From contig OZ024894.1 of the NCBI GenBank assembly GCA_964017195.1, positions 4,924,347 to 4,988,346 of the forward strand: a DNA stretch of 64,000 nt, written 5' to 3'. Position 1 is the stretch's first letter, and each line of letters starts with the position of its first letter. Positions 35,341-46,300 of the stretch are shown in pieces. Origin of the DNA: Siderastrea radians (taxonomy: Eukaryota > Cnidaria > Anthozoa > Scleractinia > Rhizangiidae). The notes below the pieces were generated by a model, which worked only from the letters and a program-made list of their open reading frames with translations, did no database searches and was not told the origin of the DNA. The translations under genes and the position numbers were made by a program.

Positions 35341-36640
35341 GGGCCTTACTTGGGCGGAGAAAACTGTACTAAAATTAAACCTAAGTATCTTTTACTGTAA
35401 AAGAAATACTCCTAGAACTCACGTAAGAGGACGATATCGAGCGATTTTCTCAAAAGGGAGAACAGACCGTATAATCGTCAGTTTTTTGCGAAAAAACCGC
35501 GCCTTATGTCACATATTTTTATCATAATTGCTGTCGAAATTATTTCTGATTATGACTATTTATTCATCTATTTTGTTGGCGTTAACGTGTCAACTTTTGT
35601 CATTATTTTGACTTTCTTTTCAGTCCCCCGTGATCCTTTAATCTTTACCGATTTTTTAACCAGTTGAATAATTTTTTCTCATCTATTGTAAGAAAAACAC
35701 TTTTGTTCTAACACTATTGCAAAGGTAGACTAGCTTGGCGTGCAGGAATGCACGAGAAATGTGGCCTTTACAGCATATTCCATGTTTAATTTATGCGTTA
35801 TTCGATCTTGACAAGTTTTCCTTGAGTTCAGTTCTTCGTTGTCCGAGATCCGGAAAAGACAACTGAATTCACTACGTTTTATCTTCGGTGTCTTGAGATG
35901 ACCGGCTCCACAGTGAATTCCAGGTTACTTCTGAAGTCTTCTGAGAGTACGATAAGTGGTTTTATTGTCCAGTTTTGTGGTCTAATGTTGAGTAAGTTGT
36001 TATGTGCATCGAACACTAACGTTTTTCTCAGAAAGTCATGCTCGCCCCGTGCAAGAGTCTGTTTTATCTAGCACTCGATAGGCCATTAAGCTCGGCGATA
36101 GTGAATACGTTTCCAACCAAGCAGTGCTCGGAAATGTCACTTGGCTGATGGCTAACTTATTATAAGTCCAGGAAATTCGACCGTTGACAGTTATTACTGA
36201 ACGGAGGAACAGGTTCATTTGTGGCGTTCTCCCGGTCAATCAAGACAGGATAAGACATGTTTCAGTTTTAGCAGCGTTAAGAAGAAGGCTTTTTTCTTTA
36301 ATAAAACATGCTGGGAACATGCAGCCAGAGGGCTGCATCGCGTCTCTTTACTTGTCTACAAGAATCATCATCATCAATGTAATGCACGTAAGCAGGTTTT
36401 GCTTGGGAAGTTTCTTTGCTAAGACGTTTCTTTGAGTTTGTGTACCTGGCGAGCATTATTTATTAACAGCATGGCTTGGCGGTTTTTATTGTGTTCGTGC
36501 GAACAATAATAAAGGTTTTCGTGTAGAAAATGACGAACACAAAAAAAGAAAAACACGCTCGTGTGCATTACGCTTGACCGTCTCATCTGCATGGATAGAT
36601 TGCAAAATCCAAGAAGGGGCATTCGGCAGGTTTCACCACA

Positions 36641-36780
36641 GAAACTACGACTAGTCCCTCCTTATACTCAGGAATAGTCGGGCGAGAAGAACATGCGAAC
36701 GCAGCCGACTTTGGTGCGCGTTCCATGTTCTTCTTGCCTGACTACCCCTAACATTGGGAGGAACTACTCGTCGTCTAGTT
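36641..36780. mobile_element. Small MITE, agaagaacatg inverted arms
   Basis: The arms cgggcgagaagaacatg and catgttcttcttgcctg face each other. Outer parts actagtccctcc and gggaggaactact also pair. About 140 bp, no frame. Confidence 0.7.
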
Positions 36781-36938
36781 TCAAGGTGCAGTGCTCAAGG
36801 AGATAAAGGATAACAAGACCTGAACAAGTATTTACGGGCGAAATCAGTAACTCGCGGCATCGCCACTCTTTTAAGACGCTCCTGCAAAACAAAAACTATG
36901 AGAGAAATCTCGCAGGCCATTTGTAGTGGGGCTTAATC

Positions 36939-37096
36939 ATCTTACTACAACTACAGGAATTTATTTCGTTTTTCCTCCTTAATGAACAAATTGGAATCCT
37001 AGAAAGAATTAATTCAGCAAAGCCAATATTTGTATAAGAACAACAAAAACAAACCAGAACAAAAACTGACGGATTCTAGTAGTTGTAGTAAGATAA
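36939..37096. mobile_element. Small MITE, TCTTACTACAACTAC ends
   Basis: Left atcttactacaactacagga pairs with right tagtagttgtagtaagat, about 17 bp of perfect inverted repeat, with an AT/A-rich interior. About 158 bp, noncoding. Confidence 0.75.
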
Positions 37097-37184
37097 CGCT
37101 ATCATGAAAATGACCTATTGTTCTCAACAAGGAATAATAGGTAACTCTGAGCCAACACAAGCCAAAATGAATATAATAAGCATA

Positions 37185-39240
37185 GACCAATATTAGTCCA
37201 TATCGATCAGTATTGTTCTATATCGATTCCTGTGGACCCATATTAGCCAACGTTAATTGATATGGACCAATATTGGCTGATGCTGATTCATAAGGACCAA
37301 TATTGGCCTATGTTGATTCCTATGGACCAATGTTGGCCTATATTGACTCTTTTGGACCAATGTTGGCCTATATTGATTCCTTTGGACCATTGTTGGCCAA
37401 TGTTGATTTCTATGGACCAACATTGGCCTATATTGAATCCTATGGCCTAATATTAGCCTATGATGATTCCTATGGGCCAATATTGGGCAATGCTGAATCC
37501 TAAGGACCAATATTGGCCAATGTTAATTGATATGGACCGATATTGGCCAATACTGATTCATAAGGACCAATATTGGCCTATGTTGATTCCTATGGACCAA
37601 TGTTGGCCTATATTGATTCCTTTGGACCAATGTTGGCCTATATTGATTCCTATGGACCAAGACTGGTCAATGTTGATTTCTATGAACCAACATTGGCCTA
37701 TATTGATTACTATGGACCGATATTAGCCAATATTGATTGTTCAAGACCCATATTAGCCTATATTGAATTCTATGGCCTAATATTGGCCTGTGATGATTCC
37801 TATGGGCCAATATTGAGCAATGCTGAATCCTAAGGACCAATATTGGCCTATATTGATTCCTTGGGACCAATGTTGGTCTATATTGATTCCTATGGACTAA
37901 GATTGGCCAATGTTGATTTCTATGGACCAATGTTGGCCTATATTGATTCCTCAGGAAGAATATTGGCCTATATTGATTCCTAAGGACCGATATTGGCCAA
38001 TATTGAATCCTATGGCCTAATATTGGCCTATGATGGTTCATATAGACCAAGACTGGCCAATGTTGATTTCTATGGACCAATGTTGGCCTATATTAATTCC
38101 TATCGACCGATATTGGCCAATATTGATTGCCCAAGACCAACGTTGGGCTATATTGATTCCTATGACCTCATATTGGCCAATGCTGAATCCTAGGGACCTA
38201 TATTGATTCCTATGGACCAATGTTGGTCTATATTGATTCCTATGGACCAAGACTGGCCAATGTTGATTTCTATGGACCAACGTTGTCCTATATTGATTCC
38301 TATGGACTGATATTGGCCAATATTGACTGCTCAAGACCAATATTGGCCTATGTTGAATCCTATGACCTAATATTGGCCTATGATGATTCCTATGGGTCAA
38401 TATTGGGCAATGCTGAATCCTAGGGACCAATATTGGCCTATATTGATTCCTTGGGACCAATGTTGGTCTATATTGATTCCTATGGACTAAGACTGGCCAA
38501 TGTTGATTTCTATGGACCAATGTTGGCCTATACTGATTCTTATGGACAGATATTGGCCAACATTAATTGCACAAGACCAATGTTGGCCTATATTAATTCC
38601 TATGACCTAATATTGGCCTATGATTATTCCTATGGGCCAATATTGGCCAATGCTGAATCCTAGGGACCAATATTGGCCTATATTGATTCCTATGGACCAG
38701 TATTGGCCAATGTTGATTTCTATGGATTAATGTTGGCCTATATTGATTTCTATAGACCAATATTGGCCAATATTGATTCTTCAGGACCAATATTGGCCTA
38801 TATTGATTCCTATGGATCAACATTGGCCAATGCTGAATCCTAGGGACCAATATTGGCCTATATTGATTCCTATGGACCAGTATTGGCCAATGTTGATTTC
38901 TATGGATTAATGTTGGCCTATATTGTTTTCTCTGGACCAATATTGGCCAATATTGATTCTTCAGGACCAATATTGGCCTATATTGATTCCTATGGATCAA
39001 CATTGGTCAATGCTGATTCCTAGGGACCAATATTGGCCTATATTAATTTTTTAGACCCATATTGGCCAATGTTGATTCTTTTGGATCAATATTGGCCTAT
39101 ATTGATTCCTCGGGACCAAAATTGGCCAATGTTGATTCCTATGGACTAATATTGGCCACTGTTGATTCCTCGGGACCAATATTGGCCTATATTGATTCCT
39201 ATGGAGTGACATTGGCTTATACTGATTCCTGTGGACTGTC
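37185..39240. repeat. 30-bp minisatellite, about 68 units, CCAATATTGG core
   Basis: The unit is close to gaccaatattggcctatatt followed by gattcctatg and repeats in strict 30-bp register for about 2 kb. It shows a higher-order pattern: units with caatgctgaatcctagg recur near 37490, 37820, 38180, 38410, 38650, 38830 and 39010. One unit near 38195 lost 10 bp. Because 30 is a multiple of 3, several frames on both strands stay open (10-residue repeats such as DSYGPMLAYI on plus and HRNQYRPILV on minus). No start context, splice sites or composition supports a real protein. Confidence 0.95.
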
Positions 39241-39395
39241 ACAAATATGTGACAGATATCCAACAATTCGATCCCTCCCCCAGTAAAGTGAAGCCTGGAA
39301 CCGTTGACCTTGCTGGACACTGACTAAAGTTGAAGATTATCTGAAGCCTTTTTCTTTGCAAAAGAGATCATGCCTAGACAGAAACTTTCTTCTTT

Positions 39396-40156
39396 CTAGT
39401 CAAAGCAGGAATGAGACTTCTGGGTCAGGCCGACGCTATACTAGACGAGGCTAAGAGACTCTTCAGTGACGAAAGCAAGTTTCCATTTATGTTTAATTTA
39501 AAGGATGCTATAATTATCAAGGGTGCATTTGAAAAAATATATGCTTGGATTACAGTGAACTTGTTAAAGGGTTATTTCATCCCCAGGAATTCTGCCTCCA
39601 CTTACAGGATCTAGTTAGACCTAGCCCAGGCTTCTTACCAAAACACGTTCGAGGACCCCGAGACCAACCATGATACCTTCTCTATAACAGTGGGTGGCAG
39701 AAAGTATGATTTGTTTGGTAACATTATGTCAGCTATGGGATGGACCAGGCTCGCAAACAATACCTCGAAATTTTCTTTCAGCAGTCAATTAAAGATGACG
39801 CAGGAAATGATATTATTAACAGTTTGGTCATCATGGAGGTTTTGAAGAGCAAATGACCATCAATGGCGAAGAGATCAGTTTTGGGGGAACGGCTTCAGTT
39901 GACGCTTGACGATCGATCATCGAGGAAACCTTTTTTGCCCCTTTTACGACCACCCACGTTACACGGGGATTTCTAAGGTTTTTAACAGGAATATTCTATG
40001 TCGCCTGGGATATGGGAATGCTCTGTTCCAATTGCACGAACCCCTCTCGGCAGCCATATTTGATCAGAGCTTCCGAAACATTTGGCCAAACAGTACTAGG
40101 ATAGTAGCATTAACCCCTACTCTAAAGATGTTCTTCTTTGAGAGTAATTACATCTA
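39396..40156 (+). pseudogene. NTPDase (ENTPD/CD39 apyrase family) pseudogene
   Basis: Translated fragments follow the nucleoside triphosphate diphosphohydrolase order: AGMRLLGQAD (ACR3-like, 39407), then KFPFMFN and FEKIYAWITVNLLKG (ACR4-like; family EGVYGWITVN). An in-frame TAG lies at 39612-39614, then LDLAQASYQNTFED in the place of LDLGGASTQITF. A frame change leads to YGMDQARKQYLEIFFQQ (ACR5-like, near 39735-39785). Another change leads to a cysteine-bearing tail (FNRNILCRLGYGNALFQL) resembling the region before the last transmembrane segment. At least one stop and two shifts rule out a product. ACR1-2 and both membrane anchors are absent. A ttctttctag string precedes the first codons, so a genomic rather than processed origin is possible. 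The fragment abuts the minisatellite. Confidence 0.78.
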
Positions 40157-40159
40157 AGA

Positions 40160-41150
40160 GCTTGTGACTTGTCACAAATTCACTTGCTCAGCGGTTCATG
40201 ATCAGTGTTGTCTGCCCAAAAAAATATTCCATTTTTTCTCCCGCGTTCTCGTTCCCTTACTCCCTCCCCGTTTACGCCTAACAGTCATCTTGAGTCACCG
40301 AAGAAACAACACCATCAGTGGCTTCAATTGTTTTTGTGAACTGGGCAAAGTTCTCATTCCTTTGAGCGAATAACTGAACCAACGAGTTACTTGAAGGAAT
40401 GAATTGTCAAGACGAAAACTGAATAATTAAGATGTATCGTGTAACGTGCTACATCTCCTGTGCATTCCCGCGTGCGGCGCGCCACGATAGTTGCTATTTT
40501 ACTGGAGCTAGGGCAATAATGTTTGATTTTACAATAGATGTGAACAAAATTATTCAAATGATTGCAGACGCAAGAGTTTGTTTGCGGAATATGGCATGTG
40601 TAATGGCATCTCGGTAGATTTCAAAGAAAACAATGACAACAGGAGACAACATTGAATGAATACTGGCAAAATGGGTGAGTTAATATTTACAACCTGATAA
40701 CTGCATTAAATGATAGCGAAAGAGAACTATGGAACGAAATTGAACGAATATAGCATAAAGAGTGTTTTATTTAATTCGCGCCTTTCGCCACGTTGTTTGT
40801 GGAGCTCGAGCTCAGTGCTAGTCCTTGTCTTGCGTTCATGCCCTTTTCAGCAGAAGACCATCGCCTTTTTTTTTTTTCTTTGGGTGGCTTCTTTCTTTTG
40901 CTTTCTAGGCTCAGTGCCTAGAACAGGCTTCATCACGCCTTCGTCTGTGGATGCAAGCACTTTCGTTTTCGTCGAGTAAGTTTGTCGACGGTGGTAAAGG
41001 AATGGAAAAGGAGAAGAAGATACTGTTGTACAAAATAAAAGACTAAGGAATAAGTCTATTTATCATCTTTGGACGTTTTCGTATGAGAGATTCACTTAGT
41101 CGATTAACCCATTTGTAGACTACGAGCATCCCTCCTTCCGCTCAGGGAAA
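40160..41150. other. Spacer, no gene seen
   Basis: Short frames only (for example 40432-40617, 40710-40979). No homology recognised and no clear repeat structure apart from a T-run near 40866. Confidence 0.45.
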
Positions 41151-41155
41151 GTCAA

Positions 41156-41426
41156 GTCAAGTTAGAGCAAGATAGGCGCAAGTTAGACCCAAGATAGACG
41201 AAAGTTAGAGGCAAGATAGACGCAAAATAGATGGAAATGAGACGCAAGTTAGACGCAAGTTTAAAGGCAAGACGCAAGATTCACTCAAGATAGACGCAAG
41301 TTAGACGTAGGTTAACTGCAAGATAGAAGCAAGTTAAACGCAATTTAGATGCAAGTTAGACGCAAGATAGACTCAAGTTAAACGCAAGATAGACGTAAGT
41401 TGGATGCAAGTTAAACGCAAGATAGA
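41156..41426. repeat. 11-bp tandem array, gcaagttagac / gcaagatagac
   Basis: About two dozen degenerate units of 11 bp, often alternating tta and ata in the centre. It runs straight into the open frame that starts at 41404. Confidence 0.9.
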
Positions 41427-41800
41427 TGAAATGTATGCTCCATTGACCCCTATAGAGCATGATGTTCCACAGCAAGAACCTGGTGTGGGATTTTTCTCGG
41501 TCATAAAGATGAAATTCGTTATGTATCTACCGATTAGTGATCAAATTAAATACAAAAACAGGGTATCCAATGCAACAACAATCACGAGATCTACCCACGA
41601 AGCGGTTAATGGGGTTAACCACTGCATAAAATTAGAGCGAAGTCGTAACCTTTTAACCGGCTGTAAGGGATGCTTGGAAAATAACCACCCAAAAGTGCTC
41701 CTTTGCAACCACTACGTGAAATTACAGCTGATCCTGCACGGCTTGTCAACTGACAAAAAGGAGCGTTTTAAAATGACAACCCAAACTTGCTCCTTTTTAA
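41404..41800 (+). other. Unrecognised open frame truncated by a transposon
   Basis: A frame of 160 codons starts inside the 11-bp array and runs through EMYAPLTPIEHDVPQQEP and a Cys/His-bearing stretch (CKGCLENNHP, LLCNHYVKL) into the 41816 transposon, whose inverted repeat supplies the last residues. Composition is not repeat-like between 41427 and 41790, but I recognise no family. Removing the transposon does not extend it far (a stop comes soon after 42894). It could be an old exon or chance. Confidence 0.3.
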
Positions 41801-41815
41801 CTACCACATCATACC

Positions 41816-42884
41816 GGGTTTTGCTAAACGCAGGCCCGCGGCCCGGCGGCCCACCTCACGGCCCGCGGCCCGCGGCCCACGTCTAGGCCCGCGACCCGCG
41901 GTCCACAGATTTTTGGTCAGTGGTATATTAAAGCGTATGCTCAGATAGGCATCGGCGAGTGTGGTCGACTGTTGTCTAAAATGGGCGATAGTGAGTTTTT
42001 GAGTTTTTGGTTTTTGCAAGTTGTATATTGCCAACATGGCGACAGGTTAAGGTGCAAACACCCACCATTAACAAGTACATTGCGGGTTCATAGCAATCCC
42101 ACAAGGGAGGGTTCCCATGTACAGTAGAGACGGGAAGCGCGTACTTTTCTTGGGGGGAGGTGTGAAAAAGCGTATTGAATCCTTTTTTCTCATTTTTACC
42201 ACTGCTTTTTTAGTACCGGGATTACCTTCCGGGCAGTTTGACGTTTAGGGGTTTGGTTTTAGCCTTTTTTGGGGGGAGGGGGGTAGTAATGTGGCATCAT
42301 TTGCCGAAGCAAAACTAGTCTCAAGACCTTTTTAAAAATTGTATACTCGATAAACCAAAACAATGCTATTTAATGACTTGCTTGCTTACAATGCTCGTTT
42401 TAGGTCAATAAACAATACCAAAGTTTACCTCGATAAACAAAAACAAAACATCTTTGAGTCATCTTTTTCACAAAGGAGCTAATAAGTTGTTACTACGCGC
42501 AATATAAGTAGGCAATCTTTTGTTCGCCGTACTTGTTGTTATGAAGACCGTGGATGGGGTTGCCATAGAATTTCCTCAGCTCGAGCTTCGGTAGCTTCGC
42601 ATGCATGATAACTTTCGGCGGCTGACTTTGGGATATTCCAGCGCTTCCAGAGCCCAATTCCTGACTCTTTCGTTGTGCTTCTTCTGCAGCCAGAGCGGTT
42701 TCTAGCTCCAAAATACACTCTGCTGATGCCTATCTGAACATGCGCTTTAATATACCAATGACCAAAAATCTGTGGGCCGCGGGCCGCGGGCCGCGGACCA
42801 TGAGGTGGGCCGCCGGGCTGCAGGCCGTGAGGTGGACCGCGGGCCGTGGGCTGCCAGGTCGCGGGCCTGCTTTTAGCAAAACCC
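41816..42884. mobile_element. Mutator-like (MULE-type) non-autonomous element with 9-bp target duplication
   Basis: Flanked by the identical 9-mer CATCATACC at 41807-41815 and 42885-42893. The ends GGGTTTTGCTAAACGCAGGC (left) and GCCTGCTTTTAGCAAAACCC (right) begin long inverted repeats of roughly 155-165 bp that continue through GGCCCGCG-type GC-rich tandem motifs into CAGATTTTTGGTCA and CAGATAGGCATC. The GC-rich part differs in repeat number between the arms. Long inverted repeats with 9-bp duplications are the pattern of Mutator superfamily elements. No transposase is present. Inside lies a BEL/Pao-like coding scrap on minus. Confidence 0.85.
42535..42711 (-). pseudogene. BEL/Pao-like gag scrap (DUF1759 motif) inside the Mutator-like element
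   Basis: The minus-strand frame reads EEAQRKSQELGS then AKLPKLELRKFYGNPIHG. The KLPKLEL-KF-G-P core is characteristic of the DUF1759 region of BEL/Pao retrotransposon polyproteins, where a W-x-x-FW stretch normally follows. Here the frame runs into unrelated sequence after PIHG. Only about 60 codons remain. It is interpreted as captured or pre-existing retroelement sequence carried by the transposon. Confidence 0.6.
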
Positions 42885-43370
42885 CATCATACCACATGAA
42901 TTTACAACTTAATCGTGGTCTTTTTACTTGATGTAATAACCGCCCAAACATCTTGGTTGTGTATAATTGGGTTATCGCGAAAAGAAGGATCTTCTAACAA
43001 AGCTTTGATGACCATGAGTCTAGAATGTGATAAAAAGTTTCTAATTTTTTCAGGGATGGAATTATACTCCTGAGAATCAGGCATTCAGATTTTGGACAGC
43101 GAAGGAAATGTGGCGCACGATGAAAAATCGTGTGAGGAGAAAAAGGAGAGAGGAATAGGTACTTGTTGAGTAATACTCCTTTCTTCTCTTTTTCCTCAAA
43201 GTATTCGTTTTTTCCTAGCATGCTTTTCCCAGATTCCCCTATAAGAAGAGGACACTTGGTGGGATCTTACATGAAGAAAAGTGGCCCAAATAACGGACTA
43301 ATTCTTAGCTTTTCTCAACCCAAAACTTGGCGTGGTTTCTAAGCTAGAGTATTCTATCTTTTCTTCAACC

Positions 43371-46300
43371 ATGGAATTTCTCTCTGTTTTCCAGAGTATA
43401 TCTTTGATGACTATTTTCTACGTACTACTTCTTCTAATTCCAATTGTCCTAGTAACGGTGAGTACGATCAAGGAGAATCTTGCTTCAGTAACAAGAAGCA
43501 TTTTTGTGAAAATCGCGATTAACTTCTTTTCACGTGACAAGATCGAAGATCGTCCGGATTAAATTTCTGTGATTTGTCCTTTTCGCAGCTTCTTATCGGT
43601 ATTCGCTTGACGACTTGGAATCCCGTGCCAATGATTTCCAGGTTTGAGAGCGAAAAATATTACAAGGATCCGAACAAAAACAATGCCACGTATCCGTTTC
43701 CTTTCATGGAAGAAGAAGGTTCGATCGATCTATCGGTGATTGTGCCTTCTTACAACGAGGAAGAGAGACGTGAGTGTAAAATGATTAATATGCTAATAGT
43801 ATTTATTTGTTTAGCTGTTCGATTGAATGATGCAATTATTAATAACCTGTCGTCTTGTTTGGAGGGACGAAAACTAAAGAAAAAAGTCTGTAAACTTGGT
43901 ATTTAATTTATAATTTTAAAAATATCATATTCTGGCTTAACCTAACTACAAAATACAAGGTCACTTTTTCAGGTATACTTCTAGGCTGGCTTGGTGGATT
44001 GTCAGTCACTAGTAGGCTACTGAGCCCCTAAAATGTTTCCCTTCCATTGTTCTAAAGAGCACCAAGTTGACTGATGAACACCGAGACACCAGGCTGCTAA
44101 AATGTATATTCGACATGTTATAAAGTGCCAAATTAACTAACTGCCAGGCTGTAGAGCCACTGAAATGTAGTAAAACCATGGTTATAAACCTCTCCCCTCC
44201 CCCCTCCCTCCTCCCCCCTCCCCCCTCCCCCTCCTCCCTGGCTAATAATCCAACCTGGTGATAGAAACATGGGTTTGATGATAGTGAAGCCCTTTGGGGG
44301 GGGGGGGGTACGTATGTCCCTAGTCTGAATTTCAAAACCCTTCGTTTCACGTCCTGAGGAGGAGGCCATGTCCCTGTCGGTATTTTACTATTGTATTTGC
44401 GCTTGTTTCCGTCGCTGTTGCAGTTTCAATCCATCCTTGTGTCATTTATCGCCATTTCATCTGTTTTATGTTGCTGTTTCAAGGCCCTGTCGCTTGTTGG
44501 AATTTACCCTAACAGGGCCTCGATAGTCCTAAGGAAAAGTAATAAGAAAACAAGCATGAAAATACATGAGGAGACAAGCCATCACATAGCGAAATCATGG
44601 AGTCAATGGATCAAGCATGGTTACCTGTTTGTCTTGGTGCATGCAATTGTGCAATTAAGGTTCTAGTCTACTTTTCAGCTCAAAAGTAGGAGGAGTATTG
44701 GGCACAGATTTCATAGAATTAGAAAGTCCATTGGTCAACTGAGCCATTGCACATGCGTTCAATTTAGACCACTATAAAGATCCACAAGTGAAGTAGCATG
44801 TTTTTTCTAACATGTAAGTATGGTGTGACATTGACTACATCAGAAAAACTGGAAGTCTAAGGTCAGTGTTACTGGTAAAGCTGGAACTGCATTGGGTGCT
44901 GCGTTGGTCGCGCAAAAACCACATGACGGGGCAAGTTGCAGTATTCAGGGGTTTCAAAAACTTTTTTCATATTAAGTGGCTGCTGAAAGGAGAACAGGCG
45001 GCTGTGACCACGAAAAGGTCCCTTCCTCCCTTATAAATAAACTCTTAACAGATGGCAATAAGAGGCCTTATAAGTGGCAGTAGACCACTGGGAACCAGCT
45101 TTTATTGAAACCCTTGGTATTACTAACTTGAATCATACTATTTGTATGTAGCCCTTGCATTGGTATAATACAAGGGCTGTTAGTTAGTTATCACCATTTT
45201 GTTGATTTAAGTTTCTTTTGTTTTTTTTGTGTAGTGCCTATAATGTTGGATGAAACTTTAGAATACCTTGAAAATGAGAAGGTAAAATTCAAAGATTTTT
45301 GTGATGTATCTGTTGTAGTTCAATTTTGTCCTTGGTTCAATTTTTATTTTCCTTTGTTCTTTTTTTATGTTAATATATGATAATGAATAGAAAACAAAAG
45401 AAAATAAAAATTTGAATTAAGGATAAAATTGAACTACAACATATCAACATAAAAGATCAAGTTTGTGCGTTTACACTTTTGCAGCATTTGACGCATTATG
45501 TTATACATTGCTGTCTGGTGTAGTTGCAATGATAATGTTTATTTATAATGTGTTTTTCTTCCTTTTTTTAGAAAAGCAAACCGTCTTTTACTTATGAAGT
45601 TATAGTTGTAGATGATGGTAGCAAAGATTCAACTTCTAAGGTTGGTAAAATGGAATGATTTTGTGATAGCCATTATCACACATGGCTCTTTAAATAAAGT
45701 TAGTCCAGGTACCCACAGAGAACTATGATACAGTCGAAGCTCTCATAAGCAACCACCTCGGGAATTCAGTTTCCCCCTATTGCTTTCCTTTTCCTACTTT
45801 ACTTTTAGTTCTTTTTTCTCCTTTATTATGTTATTGTATAGTGGTATAAAGTATTATTAAACTTAAACTTAAACTTAAACTAGCGCTGGTTGCTTACGAG
45901 AATTGGGCTCTCATAAGTGACCATGTGATAAAACAATAGAGCGTGGTCACTTACGAGAGCTTTTAGCAGAAAGCTTGGCATATGTTGTTGGTTACCAATA
46001 GTATTGTAGTTTCTTACTGCCTATCACAGAAGAGGTTCACAAATATACAGGTCAATGAACCATTGTCGTTTATATTATGTATTACTCTAAAATTGATCAA
46101 GAAGTGAACGCGCTTATTTAAGTGTTGGCTTAGTGGTTGCTTACAAGAGCTTAAAAACAAAGAAGACCAGTCAGTAAATCACAAATTAAAGTGGTCACGG
46201 TCGCTTACAGGAGCAGTCGCTTACAAGACCCTTTAATTACAGAGTTTAAGTGATAATTCAAACAGGGTTTCACAATGCTGGTCTTAACTAGAACTGGTTG

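Larger units (their letters stand above)
32370..37180. other. Spacer upstream of the CAP-Gly/ATIP gene
   Basis: Presumably holds the promoter and 5' UTR of the minus-strand gene just above 32370. Otherwise it is repeat-bearing noncoding DNA: a satellite-family fragment (about 34090-34220), a short tandem duplication (34272-34372), a GGGGGGG/CCCCCC-bounded repeat (35033-35330) and two MITEs (36641-36780, 36939-37096). I see no gene. Confidence 0.55.

Noticed and set aside
37185..39240. Possible CRISPR-like array
   Set aside because: Head-to-tail repeats without unique spacers, in a eukaryotic genome; it is a minisatellite.
37253..39320. Many open frames of 60-160 aa with 10-residue repeats on both strands
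   Set aside because: They arise because a 30-bp repeat lacks stops in several frames. All frames and both strands are open at once, there are no splice sites or start context, and the units vary like a satellite rather than like codons.
41820..42880. GC-rich GGCCCGCG tracts as CpG-island promoters
   Set aside because: They are the inverted repeats of the Mutator-like element, mirror each other, and no gene starts nearby.
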